Translations under genes and position numbers: made by a program | Notes under the pieces: generated by a model | Seen by the model: only the letters and a program-made list of their open reading frames with translations | The model's database searches: none | Told to the model about the DNA's origin: nothing | DNA from: Nautilus pompilius | Taxonomy: Eukaryota > Mollusca > Cephalopoda > Nautilida > Nautilidae | Direction: 5' to 3' | NCBI GenBank assembly: GCA_018389105.1 | Contig: JACATO010002136.1 | Coordinates: 682,001 to 746,000, forward strand | Length of the DNA stretch: 64,000 nucleotides | In this document: one piece after another, positions 1 to 13,561 of the stretch | Layout of the letters: every line of letters begins with the position of its first letter | Numbering within the stretch: the stretch's first letter is position 1

Positions 1-2464
1 TTAAGGAGAGTGACAGGAAGATTTCATTTCTAACTGATGAATTAACCACACTGAGCATTCAAGTTAATTATTATCTATCAGAAATGTAAGACCTCAAAGA
101 GAATCCTCATTTCATGTTTTCTGACTTGACTAAACAAGAAGATTAGACTACAAAGACTATGCTGAAATGCTTCGTGGCATTTGCATGTGATAGTGATAGC
201 ATAATGCTGGGAAGGATATCCAGTAAAGCTGGTTACCGTGTCATTAAGTACCCAAAGGTCATAGTTTTAATCAGAGGCTAGAAGAACTGTGGCACTGCTG
301 GTGCGATCAGTGAATTAACTGTCTTAAATAGTTTACAACAATTTTTTCCAAAGAAGTTAATGACAGCAAAAAAAAATCTGGGTATTTTCAGAGTATGTTG
401 GATGGCAACCTCATATCGTACCATATTAGCAGTTTGGAATGACTACAAGTCATTAAGAGGTCACTTTAAAACTGCATCCTGCAACCCACAAAGAGACAGC
501 AAGAAAGGTCAATATTTCTTTGGTTGTTGGAAAGTTGTTCATCTGAATTCTTGGTAAATCTAGGCCTAATGTATATTACATAGCATGTGCTTCCAAGTCT
601 ATCCAAACTGCTACAGAGTCAACAAGCATCCTTAGCATATGCAGACAAAAAAATGTGCCATTCCATCTACACTCTCAAGTATATGAGAGAAAAACATGAC
701 CCAAAGACAATAGAAGCCAAACAAATGTCCAAAACAATAAGTTCAAAAGTGTCACACTAGCTGAAAACAGAAAGGTTATGACAATCAACAAAAGACAAAG
801 TTAGTTTGGCTAATAACCTGAATGCCAGGTTATTCTGCACCACCTCATCGAATAAAAAAAAAAAAATGTTGACAGGATGATAGTGGAATATGCCTAACTT
901 CTGAAACAGTTAGCCATCATTGACCAATATGAGCCTGAAGGAACCAAAAGTGAACATTTTTATTTCCCTTAATTTCAAACTTTTCAACTATTTTAACAAT
1001 ATAAAAGGAAAAAACAATGATAGCTTTTCGTTGATCTGCTCAACTTATACTTACAACAGATAGATTTTTTTTAAATAAAATAATAAAAAGATAAAACAAA
1101 TGAGAAACAGCACTATAGAATAACCCACACTAAAACTTTCTAACTCTGCCAACAAAAACACAACAAATTTATTATGATTGTGATTTTCTACTAATAATGT
1201 ATACATAACAGTTACTTTGAGAACTCAACCAACTAGCCAACAGACATGCTGTCTAGATTTGAGAAACTGTGTTCTCCTATAATTGATTTCCTTTACAGAT
1301 ACCCAAGTTCAGTCTTGGTTCTACTGAATGACAAAAATATTATACATCAATGATTTCAAATAAACTATTTATTGACTGTCAAGAATGCTATAAGAATGCG
1401 TTCAACTTTCTAGTCAGGTCACATATCTAGCCTCATAGAAAAATCTATTAGCATAGTGATTTACTTACATTTGATGTGAGTGTCACACCTTTAAAGGAAA
1501 ACAAACTATTCAGTGCAAATAAATATTTTAAAATGGATTTTTAAAAAAACAATAAATTCTCACAATCACTGCTAAACAAACAGCTTACCAATGGAGTGAT
1601 TGTTTAAAAATAGAAAGATGGCAAGTTTTTTTTTAAAAAAAAAAACAAAAGCTAAACAATGTAAAATTGCCAAACCACAAATAAAACACCTTTAAAAATT
1701 GTAGTGGTGGTGGTGGCAAAAACATTGCATCACCTAAAATAATTGATTTTGTTCAAATGTAATTCTATCTACCTTGACTAATGGAATTTTACATATTTAT
1801 TTTGTTACAGTATTACTGCTTCAGTCAAAACATTATTGCAAAATGGCCACTTACTGGAGTTTACAGCTTTATTACTCAATAGTAGCATCTCCACACAGTG
1901 ACCACACTAAAAAGGAAGTTTAGTAGAAACCGTTTAAAAATCAAAACTGTTTAATTAGCTCAAAATTAAAGATTTATACATTTTAAATCACATAAGAATA
2001 GACACTCAGTATTTTGTTTAATAAACACAAGGTAATGTAGTAATTTTGACGACTATTGTGCAGAGATACCACTTAAAAAAATATATAGAAAACCAAAATT
2101 AAATTTCATGAAGCCAATTGTCCAAATTCTAATTAAAAAGTAATAATAATAATAATGAAAACTAAAATTCTCTTGTTTCAATAAAGGACATGCAAAAGGT
2201 CAGTTAGGTCTCTCAAATTTTATGCTATTTGGTAGGGTACACAAAATTTTACTCTCTTAGATATCTAGAAAAGCTACATATTAAAAGTAAAAACAATGGA
2301 AAATTCTATATTTTCTTTTAGCAAAGAACTAGACTACTTCCTTAATAGGAAAAAGCAAACAAATACTATTTACCTTAAAATGTTTGCTCACTCACACCTG
2401 CCTGTCTGTCTGTCTGTCTCTCAATGTGTGTGTGTGTTTTTTTTTTTTTGGGGGGGTAGATGTA

Positions 2465-3798
2465 TGTAACACCCAATCTGTGAAATTGCCCAATTCATGA
2501 AATGGAGAAATCTGCAAGTCACCATTTGCCTATTTCATGAAAATGGTAACAGAAATATGCATAGAAGTTGAAATTTCATTCACGCAAGCATCATCTCGTG
2601 GTCTACATTGAGATGAATTAACAATTAGTTAGTACTTGACAGTTTAGGACACCTAAGATCAATCTGTATGAATAGAAGACAGTTGCTGTCTGATTTTACT
2701 GTATCAGTAGCAGTACAGAAGGCTTTATATCCTCCTATCAGTTACTATGGAGTTATGCTTATGAACATGCTATTAATTTTCTTGAGAAAAGCTATTCATT
2801 TAAATTCCTTGGTGGTGGTGATAAAGTAACCAAGAATAAGATGGTAAGCAAAGAGGGCATGCTGAATCATCCAGATGCTGCATGTGGTAATTGGTCATGG
2901 TAAGACGACAGACAACCCACAAAATGATTCAGGATCAGTATGTCAATATTCCATGATCCTTTGTCTGGGAGTACATCTCTCAAAGTGAAAGTGTGCTGAG
3001 AAGAGATCCAGATAAGAAACAGTATCAGTAGTAATCATTAGACTTAACCTAAAGGACATCATTGTGTGGTCAGGTTAGTGGAATAGTACTACCAATTAAA
3101 CAATCTGGCTTGACTGAAGTCATCAAAGTGTCTTGAAATCAGTTGAAATTCCATACAGTTTAATGGTCTGAAAGCAGATGATGTTCCACAAAAGCAGTTA
3201 AGCAACCAGCGGATACCCAGATCATGGAGGGCAGGAAGAGTGTGTTCCACAAGGTGTTTCTGTAGGAGTACCTCCTGTACGAACTGGTGCTCTCGTCTGA
3301 AGGTTGGTTTAAGATGCAACAGTGCATGTCAAAGTCACAAGACATGTGCAAATATAAACAGTGATTGAAGCAAACAATATGTACTGTGTAATAGACAGAG
3401 GTAATGGTCCATACATTTTCATTATTTACTACTGTGAACTATATTAGGCCTTCTTAGAGAACATAATTGTAGGGTACTACTTTTTAAGTTCTGCAGCTAT
3501 TGATAAAGTAATGCTATTGATGATGTTAGTATACAATTTCAAAGAAAGCTGTGTGTTTGTGGTTTCTCTCTCTTCTCTTTAATTTTATATTTAAAACTTT
3601 AAATGAGCTAAAGCTAGTATTTGGTCATAATTTATCCATTCCATTTGATTTAAAATTTAGGAAAAGTTAAAAATGTTATTTATAAGTTCTATATTTCATG
3701 AAATGTGAAGGTGGCTTGTCCAATTCATGAATTAAGCAAATTAATGAACCACTTCATAAACTGCAGATATCTTGATCATTTCACAGACTGAGTGTAAC
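2465..3798. mobile_element. TIR DNA transposon, 1.33 kb, TA-flanked, left copy
   Basis: The left end TGTAACACCCAATCTGTGAA and the inverted right end GTTACACTCAGTCTGTGAAA align with a few differences, and both ends abut TA, consistent with a TA target-site duplication. The interior has a 76-codon frame on the minus strand (3089-3319) that is homologous to a plus-strand frame at 39597-39824. The superfamily is not recognised and no DDE motif was seen, so it is probably non-autonomous. A central 409-nt block (3296-3704) is almost identical to the right copy in inverted orientation, while the flanks are strongly diverged. Confidence 0.65.
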
Positions 3799-3901
3799 TA
3801 ATAAGACAGTATTGTGGTAAATTAGTTCATAAGCTGTATTAACTATGCTAAATATGAATAAAATTGTTTCTCTGAATTCCCTTAGCTTTCAGCTTGCCCA
3901 C

Positions 3902-3945
3902 GGTGGTTCTAAAACTTTTTCAGTTAGTGTACCCCTTGTCAGGTA
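3902..3945 (+). mobile_element. Possible lone hAT terminal fragment
   Basis: GGTGGTTCTAAAACTTTTTC followed by AGTTAGTGTACCCCTTGTC resembles a hAT end of the CAGTGGTTCTCAAAC type. No matching opposite end was found. Confidence 0.3.
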
Positions 3946-6077
3946 TCTCCTCTCAATGGTGGCTCCATTATTTTTAGTATTATACTAAACCATGTGTAAC
4001 ATCAAAATGACAAGATACAATAACTCTAAAACCTTTATTGAGAATCCAAATAAAGTTCATTTTTCGTTTTATACTACATTCCATCCACAAAATATGTTGC
4101 ACAACTCACAATGCCAACACTTAGTCTTAGTGCAAAGACAACTGCTGCTGCTTATCAGCAACCAACACTTTGATTCTGGAAAACATCTTTGAGAAAGAGT
4201 CACATGCATCTCAAAAGCAACAGATTATTAAAACGTTTTCTTGTTCCTGAAATAGACCCGCTCAGACACTCAATACATATCCAATACTTTAGCAAGGATA
4301 TGCTCAGTCACTTATACAGCAACTCACCAAAATGAAAAGAAAAAAGCAGTAGAATACTAGTAATCATATGGAGCCAGTGAGAGTGATGGTTATCTGGTAC
4401 GCTTGCATCAGGCTTGCTTGCCAGTTTACTTAAATGCCATGTATAACAAGTACAAGCAAAAATAGTTAGTTAACTGGCAGTGTTCAATAACTGTTTGAAA
4501 TTTTCCAAAACCTTGCATATTTTGCCAATGTCATTATATCCATTCTTGCTAAGGCAGAAACTTGTCAGATATTCCTGTGGCCATTGGTCTGGATGCAGGC
4601 CTACCAACAATCAAACAACTCTGTACATTAGTGGCCTCAAAAAACTGGGAGGTGCTAAATGAAGGGACTTTCAAAAATCAGACATAAAACAATAAAATCA
4701 TATACATACTTTTCTTTATGGGTCATCTGAAAGATATGATACATGTCAAATTCTGTATACACCCAATATACATTTCACTTCTTAAAATGTATCCTATATA
4801 CTCCCTGATACAGTACAGCTGCCTTAGACAATGTGAGCAAATAATCAGTATTCTCCTACCAATATTTTTAAAGACTAAAAAGTCTCTCCTCAGCATTACT
4901 AAATTAAGTGAAGCCAAATGTTTTTCAAACTGCTGGATCATCAAAGATCTCCTTAGGCATTAAAGGCCAAAAAATAATTAATTTAAAATGATGTACCCAA
5001 AACCATATTAACCATTGTGTTTTCAGAAAGCAACAAAACACTTTTTTTTAACTATCATTTTTTTAATTGCAAAAAAAAAAAAATGCATTTAAAAAATTCT
5101 CTTTTAATCTTATCAGTCTCTACGTAAAGAACAAAATTACTGTTTAGATTTCCATAGCAATAGTGCAATTTAGGGGGAAATTAGCAGAAATATTCAATCC
5201 TCCTCTTTTCCCTATCTCTAAGTTGCAGATATTTTTCAACAGAAGAGAAATGACTTTATAGTAAAATGTGTAACCAGTTCAGTCAGAGTGTACTCCATAC
5301 ACTTTTATCACATGATCTCTTATGAATCATCCTTGGTAAATTCTTGGTTTTTCTACAATTTCACAATTATGGTTGCCAGTGTGTAGATTAATAAAAATTA
5401 TTTAAAATACATAGTTTTTTTTTTCTTTATACAAGTGTACAAATTTTCATAGTTTTAGAAGAATTCCCTGGAAGTTTATAGATTAATTAATTCTGTTAGC
5501 AATCGCTATCTATTTAAATAAAAAGACAGCTCATAATATATCGATCCTTTTTAAATATTAAGTGCATAAGAAGATTCCATGAAGTTTCACTTTCAACAAT
5601 ACAATGTAAAATTCCTTTGTTCTAATCTTTCTTTGATTCTAGGCTGGTATAGTACAGCAAAACCTCTATAATTTTGACTAGTTGTGGTTTCAAAATCTAA
5701 TTCTGAAATTCATAGATTCAGATCATATGCAAGTTTCAGAGTATGCCAGTGTAGTTCAGAATCTTGCCACTCCAAAGTCTGTGTGCTGTCAGCACTCGCC
5801 GGGTGGCCATCTTGTATGTTTTGATCCTATCTCCTTAAAGCATCTTGTTCTTGAGAAACTGTCTTTTATATTTGCTCCCATTTTTTTTTTTAAATCATCC
5901 CTTATTATGCATCCCACTCAGAGGAAAGCAAATGATGATGCACAAAGAAAGTCTGGTCATAAATGCAAGAGGAAATTTCTTACAATATGTACGGCTAAAG
6001 TACTGAAGAAATCATAGGAGAGAACGTTGGTGCATTGTTTATGTGGAGTATGATGTTGGAAAGTCTATCATCTATGA

Positions 6078-8935
6078 CAGGGCTCTCCAAACTATGGCCC
6101 GCGGGCCACATCCGGCCCGCCACGTAATTTCATCCGGCCCGCCAAACAAATCCCTGTGTGGTGGCCTTGAAAAAATAATTATCGTACGACTGGCATCGCT
6201 GAATTATTCAAAGCTGGGGCTGCTGACTGGTGGCGCTCAGTCCGAGTCAGTTTCCCTCTCTCTCGACAGTGTGACGCACAGATACTAGTACTGGTAGGTA
6301 TGTGCTGTGCATTACAACCAATCAGTTGTGTATAACTGTATATTGTGGGGATGGAGGGCGAGTGGGGCTTCGCTGTATTCTGTGTGGTTATGTGAGAGAG
6401 AGCGTGGGGGTGAGTGAACTGAGGTGTTGATAGGGTTTGATCGCTGATGACGTGTTGCAGGCAGTGTTGTCATGGACTGCGTGGTGTTGGTTGTCGCTGG
6501 CCGCTCCGAGATGGACGTAGAACAGCTCCGTCCACACGAGGGAGCACAAACACTGTACAATATTCTTTTCTCTGTACTTTGACAATGCCTTTATCTTAGT
6601 TATACAAAATAGCAATAATACTATTGTAGCCAAAAATATTGTATGTTTAAAATGGTAACCATTAAGTTTATCAACGAAAGCTGTTGCCATAATATTTACC
6701 ACTTTATAATAATACTTTTTAACACCACATACAAGCTGTTTTTTCCTGTAGAATTTATTTCCACTAATTTAGAAGGCTAAATTTCTACATATTTTAGAGT
6801 TTTAAATACCCGTCTTCATAAATTATTAAGCAAAATTGTTCGTCGAGCAAGTGCTCCTGCTTTCCATCATGATCGAAAGTAGGAGCATCCAGTAAAAACA
6901 GGGAGCATTTGCTGCTTGCTCTCCGTTTTGGGAGCAAATTTGGTGTTTGGCAGCAAGTGTTCCCTAAAACGGGAGCATTTGCTCCCTCGTGTGGACTGCT
7001 GCACTCCCCTCCTGCTATACTGCTCGCGGTGTGCGGGCACCCTAAGCGTAGTGTTGCTGAATGCGTTGTGGGAATATTTTTGCTGTTATTTTTTGTTGAT
7101 ATTTTTCGTTTGAGCGTCATCTTAATCTGCTTCGATATTCTACCCAACTATATTTTTGTTCATATCTTTTCTGCTAATATACGACTAATACCCTTATGTT
7201 TTCAGATATGGAAAAGATAAAGAAAAGAAAAGTGGACAGTGAGTGTCGTCAGTTCAATGACGAATGGAAGATAAAGTACTTTTTTGTGAAAGCAAATGAT
7301 AAAGCTTTATGCCTCATATGTAGAGACAGTGTTGCTGTTCTGAAGGAATACAATATTCGTCGGCACTATGAATCTAAACATGGCTCAAGTTATTCGCACA
7401 TCACAGGAGCAGAACGCACTAAAAAGTTTGAATCATTTCAGCACAGTCTGCATTCTCAACAAGCTGTTTTCCGTAAGAAAAATCTGAAAATGAAACTTCA
7501 ACTAGAGCCAGTTACAAAGTTGCCTATGTGTTGGCCAAAAAAGGAAAACCTTTCACTGATGGTAGTATCATAAAAGAGTGTATAGTGGAAGCAGCATGAG
7601 AGGTATGTCTAGAAAAAGTAAACCTCTTCAAAATGATAAGTCTTGGGTCAAATACTGTTGCTCGTAGAATTGAAGATTTAGGAGGCGACATAATTCGGCA
7701 AATAAAGGAAAAAGCAAAAAGATTTTGTTGGTATTCTCTTGCGTTGGATGAATCAACTGATGTGTGTGATACCTCTCAGCTCTTAGTGTTCATTCGTGGT
7801 GTTGATAGTGAATTTAATGTGACCCAAGAATTAGCATCAGTTCACAGCATGCACACCACAACAACTGGAGAGGACATTTTCAATGAAGTAAGTAAAACTA
7901 TGACAGAATATAACCTGGAATGGAAACAAGTGCAGTGTGTGACAATTGATGGAGGAAAGAATATGTCTGGGACAAAGAAGGGTTTGGTTGGGCAAATTAC
8001 AACAGCTTGTGAGGGTGGAGGATTCTCAAAACCCATTTTTCTGCATTGCCTTATCCATCAACAAGCATTGTGCCTAAAATATGTTGATATGTCTTGTGTC
8101 ATGAAACCTGTTGTTTCTGTGGTTAATTTCATTAGATCTCATGCACTCAACCATCGCCAGTTCCGTGATTTCTTGAAAAAATTGATGCCGAGTTTGTTGA
8201 CTTGCCTTATTATACAGCAGTTAGATGGCTTAGTTGTGTAAAGGTTTTGCTGCATTTCTTTGAGCTCAGATTAGAAATTGATTTATTTCTCACAGAGAAA
8301 AATAAACCCCAGCCATTATTATCAGAATGTGAATGGATTTGGAAATTGGCATTTTTTGCAGATATGACAGGTCATATGAATCAATTGAATCTGAAGTTGC
8401 AAGACAAAACAAATTTGATCGGTGACTACTTTGTTCATGTCAAGGCATTCAGAGCAAAACTTGCGCTACTTGAAGGCCAGGTGAAAGTTAAGAATTTTGC
8501 TCATTTTCCATGTTGTGAAAAATTTCATGCAGAAAGTAAAGTTGAATTTCCTTCTTCATTTGCAAATGAAATAATTTCAGATTTGAAAAATACAGTTTCA
8601 GGAGCGATTTGCTGACCTTGATGCCAAAGCAAATGAAATCAGGCTCTTTCATAATCCATTTGACTGCAATGCTGAAAATCTTCCAACTCAATTTCAAATG
8701 GAAATTATTGATCTCCTGGCAAGTGACAGACTGAAAGATAAGTATAGAGAAGGAAATCTGATTGAGTTTTATAAATGCCTGCGGCCAGATCAGTTTCCAA
8801 ACTTGATAAAGTTTGCTTGTAGTTGTGTGTCCATTTTTGGTACAACATACTTGTGTGAACAAACATTTTCCAAAATGAAGTATGTGAAATCTAACTATCG
8901 AGTGGCCCTTACATTGAAAAGTTTGGAGACCCCTG
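6078..8935 (+). mobile_element. hAT transposon, 2.86 kb, both ends and 8-bp TSD present
   Basis: The TIRs CAGGGCTCTCCAAACT and, inverted, CAGGGGTCTCCAAACT differ at one of 16 bases. The 8-bp duplication ATCTATGA flanks both ends (6070-6077 and 8936-8943), the hAT hallmark. The left terminal region contains the palindromic GGCCCGCGGGCC seen in many hAT families. It is inserted inside the remains of a pogo open frame. The transposase is broken (separate entry). Confidence 0.92.
7196..8920 (+). pseudogene. Broken hAT transposase (BED finger, GTF2IRD2/ZBED-like group)
   Basis: The reading starts at the ATG at 7196 or 7208. A BED-type zinc finger has CLIC and RRHYESKH as its ligand region. Next come ISLGSNTVARRIEDLGG, the first catalytic region ALDESTDVCDT, TIDGGKNMSGTKKGL and HCLIHQQALC. 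The C-terminal dimerisation block includes CLRPDQFPNLIKFACSCVS and CEQTFSKMKYVKSNYR. The frame breaks near 7515, is stopped by TGA at 7598, shifts again near 8200 and after 8580. After NYRVALT the sequence enters the right TIR almost at once, so the usual C-terminal tail is missing. It is not functional. Confidence 0.9.
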
Positions 8936-10972
8936 ATCTATGACAAAGTAGTGAAAAAATTTTGGGTTTATTGTATTTTTATACTACATTCTTTACTTTG
9001 TTTATTCAAAGTATTAAGTATACATCATTTCTGCATTTTTATTCCAAAATTCAAAAAGGCCCAGGTTCCAATCAATCCAGATTTCAGAGGTTTGACTGTA
9101 CCCAAATGCATTGAGTTCTGACAAAAAAGTAAATAAATGAGATCTGTGTCTGTATAAAATGGAAAATAAAAAGTTAGCAATTAAAAATAACTTTGTTTGA
9201 TAGAGGGGCATTTCTTTCTAAATGAATCAGTCCAATTAGCTCATTTAAAATAAATATAATAATAAAAAATGTTAATATTTCCATTCTTTAAAATAATAAA
9301 ACATCAAATGCCCAGAAAACAAATTTGTTGGACATTTTAGATATCTTTATACTGGAAAGTTATTTTCAAAAGTTGTATTGAAGGCTTAAGTGTAGGTTCC
9401 TGCACACAGTTAGCAGTTTTACTAAGTCAGCTTAAATGTAGTTAATAGTACATATAATCTGTATAGATTTGTTTGGTTCTAAATGTGGCTTTTCTCAGAA
9501 ATCAATATTTACCAATATGCTTCATACATCTTTTAATATTAGCAGCAGCCAGCCATTAATCTTACCTATGTATCTATGTAACACTGCAAAGTGATTTGTT
9601 TTATTTATTATTCATTAAAAAAAATGTTTCAGAATTTTATGGATATCGATTACTTATTGTTGAAGGTCTTATAAGTAAACCCTGTTTATTTATCAATAAA
9701 ATCAATGTAACTGAAACTGATCATGAGACTACCTATTACATTAAAATAACCAAAGCTGCTTCAAATTCCTTTTTTTTTACATCAGTTTCTAAAACTAAAT
9801 TCAATGACAAGCTTAAAAAAAAAACATTTCATATTCTTCTCAATGTTAAAAAAATGTCAGTTGACATATAGCTTCTAAAATAAATAAATGTAAATCACAA
9901 ATGAGTTTTCAGTAAAAAAAAATTAGTCACACACAGTATATACAAAGGAATCAAACTATTTGTCTACTTACAACATTAACAATAAAGCAAATGCTGATGT
10001 ACTTAACACTAAGCTGTTCTTGACACTATATAAATCAGTACAACTTACATACATACATATATATATATACTTATTACTTTAAATATCAATGTTTTTTTCT
10101 TGAATAAAATAACTTCGAATATATCACTCACCAAAAACAAAATTTTAAAAAAAATTTTAATAATGCCAATACTACACAGAAAATTAAAGCTAAAGAATAT
10201 CAAAAGCATGATTGGTTTTAAAGGTCACGAGCATTTTCAATGATATGTCAGCCAAGCCAACAAAATGGAGCAAAAAGGCATAGCAGCTTTGTGAATTGTC
10301 CACAGATTACTGTGCCAATTTTTATGTTTATAATGAAGGGAAAAAAACAGGTGGGAGACAACACGGATTAGGTTACAATGTTGTTTGGAAACTTACTTCC
10401 ATAATAAGAACCACATCTATATTTTAATTGATATTATAGTTCTGTCACTATAGCTGAAAAACCTAGAGTTAGTAATTACCTTTGTGTCCAACAATAATGT
10501 CAAGATGTAAAGAACTACTAGATGACATTCTAAAAAAGTGAAATTTAAAAAAAAAAAATAAATAAAATAGAGAATACTAAGCAAATTGAAAAAAGGTCAC
10601 TTGTTAGTAACTGCTTTAAAGGAATAAAACATAGCTTCTCCTTATCTACCAGTCAACCACCATTCCAGGTTCAGGGAGAAAAAAACACTTACCTGTAATT
10701 TGACCTACCATCAGCATGGAATGAGTGGAAAAATCTGATCAGTAGATGGGCCAGGGGGAAAAATGGAGGAAGAAAATAGTCTGATTTATCATAAGCTTAT
10801 TTATTGTGAATGCATCAATTTGCTCAACAAATCAAACAAGGACCATCCACCTTTACTTCAAAAATCTTATGGACAGATAAGCTGGTTACAGTTCTGTTTA
10901 TAATAAATACTCAAGGGTTAAGGAAGAATAATATTTAGGGAAAATAAAGCTGATGGTTGTACAAGTACATAC

Positions 10973-11053
10973 CCTTGCCATCTGCTCCACCATATGCAGT
11001 CTTCCATCAAGCTCCCGCCGAACCTGGGCTGCTTGTTCATCGGCATTATCAAG
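10973..11053 (-). CDS. CADPS: CADPS coding exon 2
   Basis: An 81-nt exon that continues CADPS directly after exon 1 and encodes residues 262-288. It reads [20 protein letters not shown] and then MVEQMAR, which is the sequence that follows YNACQ in the family. It is bounded by a CAG acceptor (the minus strand reads GTAACAG then CTTGAT) and a donor AAGG|GTATGT. Both ends are phase 0, so it joins exon 1 in frame after removal of a 17.8-kb intron. The next expected exon, beginning near the family motif RKFPKF, was not found between 1 and 10972, so intron 2 runs off the left edge. This exon is too short to appear as a stand-alone ORF and was recognised by homology. Confidence 0.95.
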
Positions 11054-12946
11054 CTGTTACGAAAAAAGAGAGGAAAAAATGCATATTGCATTAGTGAGGA
11101 TTTTATTTTATTGATGGTCAAAGTAACTAGTGTAGATGGAAAAGCTGACAACCAATTCCCATTATAAACCATACTGTAGTTAAAGGAAGCTGCTAGATTT
11201 TCACGTATAGAAACAAACAAACAAGCAAACAACAACAACAAAAAAACTACAGTAACCTCAGCTAAAAAATAAAATTACTATGCTGTTGAGTTCTTCAACT
11301 TCTTGTTGTCATCTTTATGCTTCTTTTATTTCCATCAAATATCTGGTTTCCTATTATGGTCTTCAAAAAATATTAGCAGTCATTTGATTTGAATATTGAA
11401 TCATTTTCTTCCTTTCATAGATATCTCATTTGAATTAGACACGTTTTTTTCTTGTACCTTGGAGAAATACAAGATAAATCATGTGCACTTTCAGGTGAAT
11501 TTAAGATGGCAAATTTTTCTTCAGTAATCATTATGTAGTGGCTGCATGAAATACTCTGCCAACAAAGGGTCATTAAAGCAGGGAGTAACAATATTACCAA
11601 AATTTACATTTCCATTAAAAAAAAATAATTTTTTTTTAAAAGATTCTATGAACAAGTATTAAAAACCTATATTTTCCTCTCTTTTTACTCTGGAAAATGG
11701 AATAAATCATGTACAATGTGTAAAATCATGACAAATGTTTAAAAGTTAAGGTTCAGGTAATGAATTAAATTAAGAACAATCAAATCCTTTTATTTAACAT
11801 TGCACCAAAGGAGCCTCTCATCCTCAGGGTTTGATGAATATATAAAATTACAATTTTGGAAATGTATTCCAAAGTAGAATATTTTCTAGGACAAAAAACA
11901 CGTTTAAAAAAATATATATCCTGAAACTTTAAAAACAATGTCTTTTCCAAAACACAAGTTACTGTTTAATATGATGCTGATGAAATCATATCCACTAATG
12001 TTTATGTTTATGTTTTATTTGAATTCTACAAGATCTGATGACCACATTGCATATGCAGTGTGTGCCATGTGTAAATTTTCTTTGTACACCACAAATTTTT
12101 GTTGCTGAGAACAGCTGTAAATTTATGCTAGTAAAAAGGGTTTATTTTCTATGAAATGAATCGTGTTTCTGAAGTTAGGGTTTTTTTGTGACACATTCAA
12201 TGAGGGCATCTTTATAGACATAACTGTAAAAGGTAATGATAGACTTGGGAAGGTTTCACGCATTGCATGATATGATCAAATCAAAAGCTTAATTTTGGTC
12301 CAATTTGCAATAAAACCGAAAGACAGCATTTTTTATTATGATTTTTGGAGTCTACATAAAAAATGCTGTAAGAACTCTAGTTTTGTGGCAACAGCTGTCT
12401 TGTACTTGTAGCTACTGATCAGTAAAAAACTCAAATAGCTTATGGTTGAGGGCCTGTATCTTTAAAACTGATGCAATATGAGGACTAAAACTAATGGAAA
12501 TCTTCCTTTTGGGAAGCCTAATGCACCTTCAGTAAACATTTCTTCAAAATCTGAAAGAATGGAGAGGGGCATTTTCTCATTCATGATTTGATAGAGAAAT
12601 TACTCAATGCAGAATTAGGATCAACATATATGGTTTGGTTTCTAAGGATTTGCTGCTTTGCACTGACAATGCATTGTATCAGTTCATTAAACCATCTGCC
12701 AAAGGCTGACCTTAGATAACATAAGATATATAAAGCCATACAAATGGTATGATTTTGACTCAGCATCTCGTGTTGATAGTGCTTATTATATATCATAGCA
12801 AGTTTGTACATTTTGAGTAGTAGATGGAGAGTAACCACATATTCTTTATGATTTGAAACTGTAACTATAACATCTACTACTGCTGTTTGGTCATGCCAAG
12901 AATTTATCATTTCTTAACATGATTTTACTCCACTTTTTATTTTTAA

Positions 12947-13561
12947 CACGCCTCTCACATGCCATGGGTTTCTGATATTCCTTAGGTCGTCATTGCGGAA
13001 GCATCTGAAATGGTGATATTTGAACATATTGCATCATACAGATTTCAAAAAATCTTTCGGAAGGAAAATTTTTTTTAAAAGGTTAAAGGCATTTGAGTTT
13101 TCAGCACTATGCAGTACAAATGTATGCTAATATATGCAGACATAGTCCCGAGGCAATACAACATGGGAAGCAGGCGACACACGTAATCAATCCTAACTTA
13201 CTTCTGTATGCCTCCTACTGTGCTTTTAACTTTAACTTTATCATCAGTAGGAAAGCTGCTCACCTGACTGTCTTCCTTGAACATCACCAGCGCTGCCGCG
13301 GGACTAATCGCATAGTAATTCGAGGTACTTCTTTCGTTTTTACTAGACATTATTATCGCTTCACTAGAGTTTCTACCTACGAAGATAGGGAAGAGATTTT
13401 TCAATAATTTGTCATGTGATGCACTGAGAATAAAATAGAGGGTGGCAAACGGCTTCTCTCTGCCCATGGAAATTCTCAAATAAAAATGAAATCTATTTTT
13501 CTGCAATGACATGGGTTTTTGTACCAACAAGAAAGTGACCACCTGGCTCATGAGAGGCATG
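12947..13561. mobile_element. 615-bp TTAA-flanked MITE
   Basis: The ends CACGCCTCTCACATGCC and, inverted, CATGCCTCTCATGAGCC are similar, and both are bounded by TTAA (12943-12946 and 13562-13565). A TTAA duplication points to piggyBac or Kolobok mobilisation. Frames of 104 (plus) and 120 codons (minus) exist but match nothing recognised and are probably non-coding. Confidence 0.6.

Larger units (their letters stand above)
5655..9098 (+). mobile_element. pogo/Tigger-type element interrupted by a hAT insertion
   Basis: Its ends CAGCAAAACCTCTATAAT and, inverted, CAGTCAAACCTCTGAAAT have the typical pogo/Tigger form and are flanked by TA on both sides. Removing the nested hAT and one 8-bp duplication leaves about 578 bp. 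The left part (ORF 5682-6017, KCKRKFLTICTAKVLKKS) and the continuation up to GKSIIYD resemble the N-terminal CENP-B-type helix-turn-helix of Tigger transposases, with an in-frame stop between. The catalytic core is absent. It is an internally deleted, inactive copy. Confidence 0.65.
1..10972 (-). other. CADPS intron 2 (incomplete)
   Basis: AT-rich intronic DNA with no recognised exon. It holds a TIR element at 2465-3798, a possible lone hAT end at 3902, and the pogo element with nested hAT at 5655-9098. In 1-2464, 3946-5654 and 9101-10972 I see only A/T-rich low-complexity sequence, short homopolymers and short chance ORFs. Confidence 0.8.

Noticed and set aside
13198..13560. 120-codon minus-strand ORF
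   Set aside because: It lies inside the TTAA-flanked MITE, starts at its edge and matches no protein; overlapping frames on the other strand are equally open.
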